Assembly (NCBI RefSeq): GCF_038396785.1
Contig: NZ_CP151087.1
Span: 1-64,000 of the forward strand
Reading direction: 5' to 3'
Source: Sphingobacterium thalpophilum
Lineage (GTDB): Bacteria > Bacteroidota > Bacteroidia > Sphingobacteriales > Sphingobacteriaceae
DNA length: 64,000 nt
This document shows, piece after piece, positions 30,238 to 39,194 of this stretch; within the stretch, counting starts at the first letter, position 1; every line of letters begins with the position of its first letter. The translations under genes were made by a program, and so were the position numbers. The notes below the pieces were generated by a model. The model worked only from the letters and a program-made list of their open reading frames with translations. It did no database searches and was not told the DNA's origin.

Positions 30238-31041
30238 ATGTATATTTCTGAAATGAAACGTTATCGTCAGTTTGAACCAGTGCTTATTTCAGGATTTAAG
30301 ATGCTCGAATGGAACCATCCCGAACACAATCACAATCATTACGAGTTTATTTTTATTCGGGAGGGTGTCGGACGACATATCGTTAATGGACATTCATTTC
30401 CATACGAGGCTGGAACGATCTTTCTACTTGGGCCAGATGATCAGCATTATTTTGAAATCGAACAACTCACACATTTTGTTTATCTTAAATTTACCGACGC
30501 CTACCTTGGTCGTGACACTTCGGGTGCTACGCCCGCAATACAACAGCTGGAATATATCATAAAAAGTAGAGAAACCCATCAGATGGGGTTTCAATTAGCG
30601 GGGGAAGATAAGATGGTGATAGAACAGATCTTTGATATACTCCTTTTATTTAAGAAAGATCAAATCGGAAATCAGGAACTTATTTGGTTGCAATTATTCA
30701 GCATTGCACATGTTCTGCAGCGAAATATGCCTGAATTGCGTCGTAGTAGTACCAAAAGTCGCGATCTGCAGGCTATGTTTTGCTATATTCATAAAAATAT
30801 TTACGATCCCAACTGTCTGCGGATACAAATGATGGCGGAGCACTTTAATATTGCCAACGATTATCTCGGTATTTATTTTAAACGTCAGGCAGGGATTACC
30901 TTACGGGACTATATTCAAAACTACCGCAGTACATTAATACGTCAACGAATAGCAGTAGGAAGAGTTACCTTAAAGGAAATTGCTGCTGAATTTGGGCTGA
31001 CCGATGTAAGTCACCTGACTAAGATTATACATAAAACGTAG
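30238..31041 (+). CDS. AraC-family transcriptional regulator
   Basis: 267 residues. Cupin-type sensing domain with WNHPEHNHNHYEFIFIREG and HSFPYEAGTIFLLGPDD. Two-helix-turn-helix C-terminus (FNIANDYLGIYFKRQAGITLRDYI and TLKEIAAEFGLTDVSHLTKI). 73 bases separate it from the divergent SDR oxidoreductase gene. Confidence 0.9.
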   Translation: MYISEMKRYRQFEPVLISGFKMLEWNHPEHNHNHYEFIFIREGVGRHIVNGHSFPYEAGTIFLLGPDDQHYFEIEQLTHFVYLKFTDAYLGRDTSGATPAIQQLEYIIKSRETHQMGFQLAGEDKMVIEQIFDILLLFKKDQIGNQELIWLQLFSIAHVLQRNMPELRRSSTKSRDLQAMFCYIHKNIYDPNCLRIQMMAEHFNIANDYLGIYFKRQAGITLRDYIQNYRSTLIRQRIAVGRVTLKEIAAEFGLTDVSHLTKIIHKT

Positions 31042-31159
31042 TCTATTCCCGTCGAAAGAAGTAGTTGAGATTAATAGCTTATGAATATAATGGGTTACCG
31101 GCCCAGGCGGAAAGGATTTAGAGAAGTAAAATACGTAGTAAAGATTTTAGAAAATTGAG

Positions 31160-31726
31160 ATGTTATATAGAAATATTGCGGAAGAGATTATCCGATTAGC
31201 GCAGGACGACGAATCAATGCGGGAAAAGTTATTACAGAGGGGAGAGCTTCATGGTCGATATCATGCGGAGATGGAAACAATTCACCAACGGAATGCAGAA
31301 AGACTACGTGAAATCATTGCCGAAATAGGTTATCCAACTATTTCAAAAGTCGGCGAAGCGGCTAGCAATTCAGATTGGCTGATTGTTCAGCATGCGATAG
31401 GAGAACCTCAATTTATGCAAGATTGTTATCAGTTGCTTCTTGATAATATTATGGACATCAATCTCGCAAATCTGGCTTATTTGCACGATCGAATTCAGGT
31501 TTTCAAAAGTAAGCCGCAACGTTATGGGACACAGTTAAGCAGCGGTGGCAGTATTTATCCCGTTGAAGATAAAAGTGCAATAAACAGCTTGAGGAGCCGA
31601 ATGAACCTTTTACCCCTTAATCCTATAGAAATGAATAAAATTGAACATGTGGAGCGAATTCAATTACTGGATCAGGAGAATGACACCTACAATGAGTGGC
31701 GAAAAAAAGTTGGCTGGGTGAATTGA
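31160..31726 (+). CDS. DUF6624-like protein
   Basis: 188 residues, helical, no membrane segment. Motifs ERLREIIAEIGYPTISKVGEAAS and DWLIVQHAIGEPQFMQDC suggest the DUF6624 family. GTQLSSGG and MNLLPLNPIEMNKIEH are in the C-terminal half. No function known. It is 33 bases before a TetR regulator. Confidence 0.55.
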   Translation: MLYRNIAEEIIRLAQDDESMREKLLQRGELHGRYHAEMETIHQRNAERLREIIAEIGYPTISKVGEAASNSDWLIVQHAIGEPQFMQDCYQLLLDNIMDINLANLAYLHDRIQVFKSKPQRYGTQLSSGGSIYPVEDKSAINSLRSRMNLLPLNPIEMNKIEHVERIQLLDQENDTYNEWRKKVGWVN

Positions 31727-31730
31727 TTTT

Positions 31731-31755
31731 TCGACATTTTTTGTAGATTTGTCGA
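31731..31755. promoter_or_regulatory. Candidate TetR operator at the tetR promoter
   Basis: TCGACA-N13-TGTCGA inverted repeat. It overlaps TAGATTTG (31744-31751), a candidate -7 element, and ends 3 bases before the start codon. A similar repeat recurs before the gene at 32499. Confidence 0.55.
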
Positions 31756-31758
31756 GTA

Positions 31759-32346
31759 ATGACAGGTCAACAGGAAAATATTAAAGAGGAAATTATCTTA
31801 TCATCCATGAAAGTGTTTGAAACATATGGATTTGCAAGGGTTTCTATGCAGGATATTTCAAAAGCTTGTGGAAAGGGGCGGAGCACCTTATATTACTATT
31901 TTACCAGTAAAATGGATGTCTTTGATGCGATTGCAGAGTATCTATGTCAGCAAGTGTTTGAGGTCGCTAGTAGAACTTATAACAGGGACGCTTCACTGGA
32001 AGATAATTTAGTCGGTTTTTTACAAGCAAAACTACGTCAGATTAATTTAATTACGAAACGTTTTCATCTCGCATTCGAAGATATGAAATCCGATCCGGCC
32101 TTGATGGTTTCGAAAACACGTTATATGCTGGACGACGAGATTAAGTTGATTCGTGAAATGATTGAATTAGCCGTTTGGAAAAAAGAAATTCAGGCCTTAG
32201 AGGAAAAGGATATCCTGTTTTTATCCGAAATGTTAGTGACAACATCACGTTGTTTTGAGCAGGAAGTTTTACTTTTTGATCGTTTTCCAGATTTTGAAGC
32301 TAGGCTTTCCTGGTTGACAAGTATATGTGTTAAGGGACTACGCTAG
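31759..32346 (+). CDS. TetR/AcrR-family regulator
   Basis: 195 residues. N-terminal helix-turn-helix EEIILSSMKVFETYGFARVSMQDISKACGKGRSTLYYYFTSK in classic TetR spacing. C-terminal helical ligand domain. Likely a repressor of itself and of the two small genes downstream. Confidence 0.9.
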   Translation: MTGQQENIKEEIILSSMKVFETYGFARVSMQDISKACGKGRSTLYYYFTSKMDVFDAIAEYLCQQVFEVASRTYNRDASLEDNLVGFLQAKLRQINLITKRFHLAFEDMKSDPALMVSKTRYMLDDEIKLIREMIELAVWKKEIQALEEKDILFLSEMLVTTSRCFEQEVLLFDRFPDFEARLSWLTSICVKGLR

Positions 32347-32424
32347 CAATTCGGAGGGTAGCGCGAAGTAATTATTTTGAACAGTAAGGATGTAGATTTA
32401 TTGTTCTTTTTTTTGAAGCTTGTT

Positions 32425-32449
32425 TCGACAAAAATACAAAATATGTCTA
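32425..32449. promoter_or_regulatory. Candidate TetR operator before the small-gene pair
   Basis: TCGACA-N13-TGTCTA, the same spacing as the repeat at the tetR promoter, one base different in the right half, 50 bases before the start codon at 32499. Confidence 0.5.
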
Positions 32450-32498
32450 TTTTGATTGGTCGATTCTTTTTATACAGACAATAAACAGGATTACAACT

Positions 32499-32792
32499 AT
32501 GGTGTTAAATGCGAAAGTAGGAAAGTCGGTGGATAGCTTTGCATCAGAAAGATGCGTTTTGGTTATGGTGGAGACAGAGGAAACAATCCGCCCTGAAATG
32601 ATGGGGTTGTTGGATCCAGATATTGATTGTTATTTATTAATACACAACGATGTGGAGCGCTTGGATAGCCTAGCTCTTGCGCTGGAAAATGAAAATAAAA
32701 AGGTTCGACTAGCCCGAGATTTTGAGGAACTGAAACAGATGCGTTTTTTGAACCACCACTTACAACAAATTGCCGTTAAAATTTTGAAATAA
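32499..32792 (+). CDS. Small hypothetical protein
   Basis: 97 residues, soluble. No family recognised. It is preceded by a candidate TetR operator and followed 7 bases later by another small gene. Confidence 0.5.
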   Translation: MVLNAKVGKSVDSFASERCVLVMVETEETIRPEMMGLLDPDIDCYLLIHNDVERLDSLALALENENKKVRLARDFEELKQMRFLNHHLQQIAVKILK

Positions 32793-32799
32793 TCTAAAT

Positions 32800-33030
32800 A
32801 TGTATAAAGTTGTTTATTCTTTATCTCGTAAGCTGAAGTGGAAAGCTAGCGAGATTTATCATTTTCTCTATCAGAGTTTCCCGGAGATAAAAAATATTGA
32901 TTTATTGTTGGATGATCAGCAATTTTTGCTTGTTCTGCGGATTAGTACCCGACTGGAATTTTCTATTCTGAATATATGCCAGAAACAGGGCTTGGCAATG
33001 CAATTTGTGCAAGTCGAGGATACTGATTAG
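32800..33030 (+). CDS. Small hypothetical protein
   Basis: 76 residues, soluble, mixed alpha/beta. No family recognised. Coupled to the preceding small gene (7-base gap). Confidence 0.5.
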   Translation: MYKVVYSLSRKLKWKASEIYHFLYQSFPEIKNIDLLLDDQQFLLVLRISTRLEFSILNICQKQGLAMQFVQVEDTD

Positions 33031-33272
33031 TCTGTCCGCTTTACAAAGCTAGCCTATTAGAGATGTTCAGGCATGATGCGATGAGCCGTAAAGAAATATC
33101 AATTTGAGCTTTATAGCAAAATCATTCTGAAAGTTACTTTTTACTTTTGATATTGTTCCTTCAAAACATTTTTCACATCCATTGGTTAATTTTATCGTGC
33201 GGATGGAATCTGTGTTGTATCATGGGAATTTTATGCATTTATTTAAAACAGAAAACAACAATTTTATCAAGT

Positions 33273-34328
33273 ATGAGTACATTTTCAATTAGAGCTTTTG
33301 GAACAAGCGCACCAACGGCTGATCTAAAACAGATGGATATTGAACGCCGTGAAGTGAAGGATAAAGATGTCGAGATTGATATCTTATTTTGTGGAGTTTG
33401 CCATTCGGATTTACATACAGCGCGAAATGAATGGGGCGGAACCGTTTATCCGAATGTACCCGGTCATGAAATTGTGGGTCGAATTACTAAAGTTGGATCC
33501 GCTGTAACCAAGTTTAAAGTTGGTGATTTGGCCGGTGTAGGCTGTATGGTAGATAGTTGTCGCGAATGTGAAAGTTGTAAGGAAGGATTGGAACAGTATT
33601 GTGAAAATGGAAATATCCAAACATACAACGGACACGATAAGCACCTTAATAAACAGACATTTGGTGGTTATTCTGAACGTGTTGTAGTAGATCAGGATTT
33701 TGTGCTCCACATTCCTGAAAATTTGGCTCTCGCAGCGACAGCACCTCTATTATGTGCTGGAATTACCACTTATTCACCTTTGAGGCATTGGAATGTGGGA
33801 CCAGGAAAAAAAGTTGGTATAGTGGGTATCGGTGGCTTGGGACACATGGGAGTCAAAATCGCAAAAGCAATGGGAGCGCACGTCGTTGTTATTACAACGT
33901 CTGCTTCTAAAGTTGATGACGCCAAACGTTTAGGTGCCGATGAGGTGATCTTGTCAACTGATGCAGAACAAATGAAGGAACATGCAGGAACATTACATTT
34001 CATTTTGGACTGTGTTTCTGCACAACATGACATCAATGCCTATTTAAGTTTATTGAAACGAGATGGTTCCTTGACTCTTGTTGGCGCTCCGGAACATCCA
34101 CTTCCTGTGGCTCCTTTTAGTCTGATTCCAACACGTAAGAGTTTTTCAGGTTCTATGATCGGTGGGATAGCCGAAACACAGGAGATGCTTGATTTTTGTG
34201 GTAAACACAATATTATCTCTGATATAGAGCTGATTAAAATGCAGGATATCAATCATGCTTATGATAGACTATTGAAAAGCGATGTTAAATACAGGTTTGT
34301 TATTGACATGGCGAGTTTGAAAAACTAA
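33273..34328 (+). CDS. Zinc-dependent alcohol dehydrogenase
   Basis: 351 residues from ATG 33273 (MSTFSIRAFGTSAP); an earlier ATG at 33147 would add a hydrophobic lead unlike the family. Catalytic zinc ligands in CGVCHSDLHTARNEWGG and GHEIVG. Structural zinc cysteines in CRECESCKEGLEQYC. Rossmann motif GIGGLGHMGVKIAKAMGA. It matches YahK/cinnamyl-alcohol-dehydrogenase-type NADPH enzymes that reduce aldehydes. Confidence 0.93.
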   Translation: MSTFSIRAFGTSAPTADLKQMDIERREVKDKDVEIDILFCGVCHSDLHTARNEWGGTVYPNVPGHEIVGRITKVGSAVTKFKVGDLAGVGCMVDSCRECESCKEGLEQYCENGNIQTYNGHDKHLNKQTFGGYSERVVVDQDFVLHIPENLALAATAPLLCAGITTYSPLRHWNVGPGKKVGIVGIGGLGHMGVKIAKAMGAHVVVITTSASKVDDAKRLGADEVILSTDAEQMKEHAGTLHFILDCVSAQHDINAYLSLLKRDGSLTLVGAPEHPLPVAPFSLIPTRKSFSGSMIGGIAETQEMLDFCGKHNIISDIELIKMQDINHAYDRLLKSDVKYRFVIDMASLKN

Positions 34329-34349
34329 CGCAATAAAATTATTCAATGG

Positions 34350-34389
34350 TGAACCATCAAGGGGAATTTCGAGTACCTTTGATGGTTCA
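34350..34389. terminator. Terminator after alcohol dehydrogenase
   Basis: TGAACCATCAA / TTGATGGTTCA, perfect 11-bp stem, followed by GTTTGTTTAT. Confidence 0.75.
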
Positions 34390-34489
34390 GTTTGTTTATA
34401 TAGGTATTTTACACCTAGATTATCGAGCTAACCTTTTGCCCTTTAAAATTGTTAACATGGGGTAGTGAATTCAACTATTAGTCGTTTTT

Positions 34490-35788
34490 ATGGAAAAAGA
34501 TAAAATTATTGTGTTTTGGTTTCGTCGGGATCTACGTCTGAATGATAATGCTGGGCTTACTCGCGCCTTAGCTTCGGGCTATCCTGTATTACCTATATTC
34601 ATATTTGACGAGGATATTCTAATGCAATTGGAGGATAAAAAAGATCGACGTCTTCATTACATCCATCAGGCTTTAATCCGTATCAATACCATACTCGGAG
34701 AAAGCGGTGCAACTTTGAATACGTTCTACGGTAAACCTATTACTATCTTCAGGGAGCTGATTGAAAAATTTGATGTGCAGGGAATCTATTGTAATCGGGA
34801 TTATGAACCGAAAGCAATCCGTCGGGACAAAGAGATTTTCGAGCTTTGTACAGCTATGGGAATTCCTTTCAAAGCTGTGAAAGATCAGGTTATTTTCGAT
34901 AAAGGAGATATTTTAAAGAACGATGGAACACCCTATACGGTTTATACGCCGTATGCAAAAAAATGGCGGGAGAAATTACGTCCTGAGGACCATCTTTCCT
35001 ATACCTGCACAACGGGATTTTTCTTTCAGCAAAACCATCAGCAGATTATTTCTTTGGCGGACTTGGGGTTTCTGGAAACTGACCTTATTTTTGAAGAACC
35101 AGAGCTGAATGCGACGATTATTGACCATTATGATACCACCCGCGATTATCCGGCATTAATGGGTACAACCAAATTGGGGATTGCACTTCGCTTTGGAACA
35201 ATCAGTGTTCGTCGATGTGTTACTTTTGCTTTAAAACACAATGCGACCTGGTTGTCTGAATTGATCTGGCGTGAATTTTTTATGCAGATCCTCTACCATT
35301 ATCCGCATGTTGTTACGGAATCTTTTAGAAAGCAATACGATGCCATACAATGGCGCAATGACGAGGTAGAATTCCAGCAATGGTGCAACGGAGACACTGG
35401 ATATCCTTTGGTAGATGCGGGTATGCGCCAATTGAATAGTTCGGGTTATATGCACAATCGCGTACGAATGGTCGCAGCCAGTTTTCTCTGTAAGCACCTT
35501 TTGATCGACTGGAGATGGGGAGAGGCCTACTTTGCACAAAAGCTAAATGATTATGATCTCTCGGCCAACAATGGTAACTGGCAGTGGGCCGCCGGTAGTG
35601 GTTGTGACGCAGCCCCGTACTTTAGGGTTTTTAATCCGACGCTTCAAGCTGAGAAGTTCGATAAAAATCAGGAATATATAAAACAATGGGTTCCTGAATT
35701 AGACACTTCAGACTATTGTGAGCCTATTGTTGACCATCAGTTTGCCCGTGATCGCGCGATAAAGACCTACGCAAAGGCGTTGAAATAA
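34490..35788 (+). CDS. phrB: Deoxyribodipyrimidine photolyase (DNA photolyase)
   Basis: 432 residues. N-terminal antenna-binding domain starting VFWFRRDLRLNDN. FAD domain with ELIWREFFMQI, GDTGYPLVDAGMRQLNSSGYMHNRVRM, and NGNWQWAAGSGCDAAPYFRVFNP, the class I CPD photolyase/cryptochrome signature. Repairs UV-induced pyrimidine dimers using blue light. Length and motif set are normal. Confidence 0.94.
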   Translation: MEKDKIIVFWFRRDLRLNDNAGLTRALASGYPVLPIFIFDEDILMQLEDKKDRRLHYIHQALIRINTILGESGATLNTFYGKPITIFRELIEKFDVQGIYCNRDYEPKAIRRDKEIFELCTAMGIPFKAVKDQVIFDKGDILKNDGTPYTVYTPYAKKWREKLRPEDHLSYTCTTGFFFQQNHQQIISLADLGFLETDLIFEEPELNATIIDHYDTTRDYPALMGTTKLGIALRFGTISVRRCVTFALKHNATWLSELIWREFFMQILYHYPHVVTESFRKQYDAIQWRNDEVEFQQWCNGDTGYPLVDAGMRQLNSSGYMHNRVRMVAASFLCKHLLIDWRWGEAYFAQKLNDYDLSANNGNWQWAAGSGCDAAPYFRVFNPTLQAEKFDKNQEYIKQWVPELDTSDYCEPIVDHQFARDRAIKTYAKALK

Positions 35789-35795
35789 TAGTATT

Positions 35796-35850
35796 GAATG
35801 TCTACTCCTAACTAAAGGTTGTAAGAACCAATAGATAAGAGTGGACATTC
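35796..35850. terminator. Terminator between photolyase and hydrolase genes
   Basis: GAATGTCTACTC (35796-35807) with GAGTGGACATTC (35839-35850): 12-bp stem with one G-T pair, between convergent genes. Confidence 0.6.
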
Positions 35851-35864
35851 GATGTAGCTAATTT

Positions 35865-36650
35865 TTATTGATCTAAAAACTCGGCAACAAATGCGTCAAA
35901 TGCCTGTGGATTTTCGGCTTGAACCCAGTGACCGGCATTGGGAATCGTCTTAAACACGGCATTTGGAAATTGTTCCCTGATCTTAATTTTATCCTCAGGT
36001 AATATATATCTTGATTTCTCTCCAGGTAGAAATAATGTGGGACCGTTGAATATTCCTGATTTTACCCCGACAGTGATGAACTCCGTATATTTATTTTTTA
36101 AAACATCCAGATTAAAGCGCCAATCTAATTTCCGATCTTCTCTGATATATACATTTTTTAATAAAAATTGGATCACTCCCGGATCACTCAAATAGTGTTC
36201 AATCTTTATTTGTACATCTTTCCTATTTTCCAGTGTTGTGATATCGACAGCAGATAGCGCATCGAAGATATCCTCATGATGTGGAGGATAAGCTTTAGGG
36301 GCTATATCAGCGATGATCAGTTTTTCAATTTTTTCGGGATGATCAATAGCAAATTGCATCGCTACTTTTCCGCCCAAAGAATGGCCCAATAGGAGTACTT
36401 TATCTGCTCCAATGGATGTTATATAGGCCAGCAGATCTTCTACCATAACTTCCACCGACATATCTTCACTATGGAAACTTCGTCCGTGATTACGAAGATC
36501 GAGTAAATGTACCTGTCTTTTCTCTCCGAAACTACGACCAAAGGATCCCCAGTTGTCTGCCATACCAAAAAGCCCATGCAGAACAATTAATGGAGTGCCA
36601 CCGTTATCTGCGCCATATATTTTGCTGTGTTGTAATTCTTTCAATGCCAT
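35865..36650 (-). CDS. Alpha/beta hydrolase (YbfF-like esterase)
   Basis: 261 residues from ATG 36650 (MALKELQHSKIYG). A longer upstream start would add 32 residues unlike the family. LHGLFGMADNWGSFGRSF, DLRNHGRS, LLGHSLGGKVAMQFA (nucleophile) and NAGHWVQAENP (His). Resembles esterase YbfF/ABHD11-like proteins. Confidence 0.9.
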   Translation of the reverse strand: MALKELQHSKIYGADNGGTPLIVLHGLFGMADNWGSFGRSFGEKRQVHLLDLRNHGRSFHSEDMSVEVMVEDLLAYITSIGADKVLLLGHSLGGKVAMQFAIDHPEKIEKLIIADIAPKAYPPHHEDIFDALSAVDITTLENRKDVQIKIEHYLSDPGVIQFLLKNVYIREDRKLDWRFNLDVLKNKYTEFITVGVKSGIFNGPTLFLPGEKSRYILPEDKIKIREQFPNAVFKTIPNAGHWVQAENPQAFDAFVAEFLDQ

Positions 36651-36807
36651 GCTATCTATTATTGCAATTATTACCTCTCTGTGATGTGTATATGCAGCGA
36701 AGTTAGCTTTTGTTGGTGATTTTTTGATCGAAATTATGTAAAACATTTATATAAATCCCACTTGATCCCATCTTGTCGCTCTTATCAAAATGGTAGTATT
36801 TGGTGAT

Positions 36808-37000
36808 TTATTGGTAGTTCATCGCCGCCATGTCCACCTTAATTTTGTGTAAACTTAATTCATAAAATAGATGAGCAATCCCAATGTTTATTAAGACAAC
36901 TAAGCAAGAAGTAAAGGATAGTAAAAGTCTTTCCAATGTTTGGTGTCTCTCAAAATAGTTATCAAAACAGTTAACAGAGCATAGATGAGTTGGAGAGCAT
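36808..37000 (-). pseudogene. Frameshifted membrane-protein remnant
   Basis: Two adjoining minus-strand frames read as one protein tail. The first (about 37000-36903) gives HALQLIYALLTVLITIL and KDFYYPLLLA then stops. The second (about 36900-36808) gives VVLINIGIAHLFYELSLH and KVDMAAMNYQ then a stop. Shifting one base near 36903 joins them. Upstream the frame breaks again and no start remains. It looks like the C-terminus of a multi-helix membrane protein. I do not recognise the family. Confidence 0.6.
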
Positions 37001-37170
37001 GTTAAGAAAGAAGCTGAATTTTGAAAATGGGAATAAAATTTTTAATAAAAGTGATTTTCATCACTTTTTTGTTGGGAAGAATACGCTACTTTTACTGCTG
37101 TAGCCATTTATCCGGTAAGGTTAGTCTTTGGTATTGACAAAAATTATTTAGCCATAAAAATATATTATTT

Positions 37171-37208
37171 GGGGGTTTTCTCGTTATGAGAGGCCCCTTA
37201 ATTTTTTT
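37171..37208 (+). terminator. Orphan rho-independent terminator (possible small RNA end)
   Basis: GGGGGTTTTCTC-GTTAT-GAGAGGCCCC, about 10 pairs with one bulge, then TTAATTTTTTT. Oriented for the + strand, yet no + strand gene precedes it within 1.3 kb (the photolyase has its own terminator). It probably ends a short non-coding transcript starting around 37095. Confidence 0.65.
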
Positions 37209-37277
37209 ACAACCTCTAGTTCTGAGATGAAGGGACTATACACTCCACCGCAAGCTTGAAGTCTTGTTGCAAAGAAA

Positions 37278-37323
37278 ATAGGTCTTTTCGATAGCTTTCA
37301 ATAACTTGTTCGAAAAGACCTAT
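37278..37323. terminator. Terminator of the methionine aminopeptidase gene
   Basis: Perfect 14-bp inverted repeat ATAGGTCTTTTCGA / TCGAAAAGACCTAT with an 18-base loop. Confidence 0.75.
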
Positions 37324-37343
37324 AGGTGTCTTCCTATTCCTGC

Positions 37344-38105
37344 TTAGTAAATTGCATTCTGTGCCGTTAATATAACAGGAGCGCCATCGGTAATGAGAAT
37401 TGTATGTTCATGTTGGGCCATGAATCCACCTTTGTCCCCAACCATTGTCCAGCCGTCGTTGAGTTCGGTCGCGTATGTGGAGGTTGTTGAAATAAAGGTT
37501 TCAATAGCAACAACGGTATTTTTTCGAAATCTTCGTTGGTCGAAGCGATTTTTATAGTTAAGCAATTCATCGGGTTCCTCGTGTAGACTTTTTCCTACAC
37601 CATGTCCGCCAAGGTTCTTGATAACTTTATAGCCTCTTTTTTTCGCTTCAGTTTCTATTAGATGCCCAATATCGGCTATTTTCACACCACCACGAATATT
37701 ATTGATTGCTTTTTGAAGAATTTCTTTTGAAGCTTTTACTAATTTTTCGTGTTGAAATATGTCCTTTCCTATAACAAAGGAACAACCATTATCGGCCCAA
37801 TACCCATCCAGTTCGGCAGATACATCGATATTGATCAAATCACCTTCTTGCAATAGTCTTTCTGCAGTAGGTATTCCGTGGCAAAACTCGTTGTTTATAC
37901 TGATACAGGTGTAGCCTGGGAAACCATAGGTAAGAGCGGGAGCAGAATTCGCACCCATGCTTTTTAATATTTCGGCTCCATATTCGTCAAGCTCTTTCGT
38001 GGACATACCCACTTGAGCATGTGCTATCATAGCTTTTAAGGTGATGGCAACGGCATCGCTCGCTTTTTGTATGCCTGTTAGTTCTGTTTCATTCGTTATA
38101 GACAT
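37344..38105 (-). CDS. map: Type I methionine aminopeptidase
   Basis: Removes N-terminal methionine from new proteins. 253 residues. Metal ligands by alignment to MetAP: two Asp in NIDVSAELDGYWADNG, His in LGGHGVGKSLHEEP, Glu in VVAIETFIS and Glu in MAQHEHTILIT. The motif around the second Asp (WADNGCSF) differs from the housekeeping form (HGDTSRMF). It stands alone here, whereas Bacteroidota usually keep one map in the ribosomal protein cluster, so this may be a second copy. Confidence 0.92.
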   Translation of the reverse strand: MSITNETELTGIQKASDAVAITLKAMIAHAQVGMSTKELDEYGAEILKSMGANSAPALTYGFPGYTCISINNEFCHGIPTAERLLQEGDLINIDVSAELDGYWADNGCSFVIGKDIFQHEKLVKASKEILQKAINNIRGGVKIADIGHLIETEAKKRGYKVIKNLGGHGVGKSLHEEPDELLNYKNRFDQRRFRKNTVVAIETFISTTSTYATELNDGWTMVGDKGGFMAQHEHTILITDGAPVILTAQNAIY

Positions 38106-38441
38106 CGCTGATGTTTTTATTGTGGAGCAGGTGAGCTCTGTTTTTTATTTTGTTATTTATAACTACCGGGAACAAATGATTGAAGGTCATTTTGTTTTAA
38201 TCGGATATAAACCAGTACAAAGGTCTTAATAAAATTGAATAAAATAGGCATTTGCTTGCGATTACAAGTAAATATACTGTGTTTGGGCGTTAAAAGTCTA
38301 ATAACAAATGCCGAAAAGCAATGTGTTTTTGCCCTAGTTTTTATTGTTTTAGTCCTTTGTTTTGATGTTTAGACATTTATTTTTTTATGTATCTTTACAT
38401 AACTTTATGATGTTGCTATTGATCATTTAAATTAGAATAAA
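38106..38441. other. Divergent intergenic region
   Basis: 336 AT-rich bases between map and the nitroreductase gene. TATCTTTA near 38389 is a weak -7 candidate for the nitroreductase. Nothing else seen. Confidence 0.3.
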
Positions 38442-39077
38442 ATGGCTTTATTAGATACCCTAGAATGGCGTTATGCCACAAAAAAATACGACCCTACAAA
38501 AAAGGTCGCTCAGGAAGATTTGGATAAGATTTTGGAGGCAGCACGTATGGCTCCGAGCTCGTCTGGACTTCAACAGTTCCGTGTGATTGTGATTACGAAT
38601 CAGGAATTAAAAGAAAAAATTGTACCTGTGGCTTGGGGGCAACAAATTGTTGCTGATAGCTCACATTTATTGGTCTTCGCAGGATGGGATAGCTATACGG
38701 ACGAACGTATTGATAATACCTTCGACAAGATGAATGCGTTGAGAGGTTTACCTTTAGACACCACTGACGAGTATAAAAATAGATTAAAAGCACAGTTATC
38801 GAGCCTATCCGTTGAGCAACAAGCAGCCCATGCGGCTAAACAAGCCTATATTGCTTTTGGTCTGGCAATTGCTCAGGCTGCAGAATTAGGCGTTGATGCG
38901 ACTCCAATGGAGGGTTTTTCAAATGCCGAATTGGATGAACTTCTTGGTTTAGATAAACTGGGATTGAAGAGTGCAGTCATGCTTCCTTTAGGCTATCGGA
39001 TGGAAGAACAAGATTGGTTGCTGAAGCTGAAAAAATTTAGACTTCCGAAAGAGGAATTTTTGATTGAACTCGCATAA
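38442..39077 (+). CDS. NAD(P)H-dependent nitroreductase-family oxidoreductase
   Basis: 211 residues, FMN-binding nitroreductase fold (NfsB-like). RYATKKYDPTKKV, AARMAPSSSGLQQFRVIVI, and the C-terminal FMN region (AAELGVDATPMEGF). It reduces nitro compounds or quinones. True substrate unknown. Confidence 0.92.
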   Translation: MALLDTLEWRYATKKYDPTKKVAQEDLDKILEAARMAPSSSGLQQFRVIVITNQELKEKIVPVAWGQQIVADSSHLLVFAGWDSYTDERIDNTFDKMNALRGLPLDTTDEYKNRLKAQLSSLSVEQQAAHAAKQAYIAFGLAIAQAAELGVDATPMEGFSNAELDELLGLDKLGLKSAVMLPLGYRMEEQDWLLKLKKFRLPKEEFLIELA

Positions 39078-39124
39078 ATTGCAGAACTGATTAGTCCTGA
39101 AAAATCGATACAGGTTTTCAGTGA

Positions 39125-39163
39125 AAAAAAAGCGTTTCAACACTTGGTTGAAACGCTTTTTTT
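39125..39163. terminator. Bidirectional terminator, nitroreductase / GH95 gene
   Basis: Perfect 16-bp inverted repeat AAAAAAAGCGTTTCAA / TTGAAACGCTTTTTTT, 7-base loop. Confidence 0.93.
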
Positions 39164-39194
39164 GTCGACAGGCCGACTTAGACAGGTTCCGTCT

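Noticed and set aside
33147..33272. Longer N-terminus for the zinc alcohol dehydrogenase
   Set aside because: Hydrophobic lead with no family match; ATG 33273 gives the normal start.
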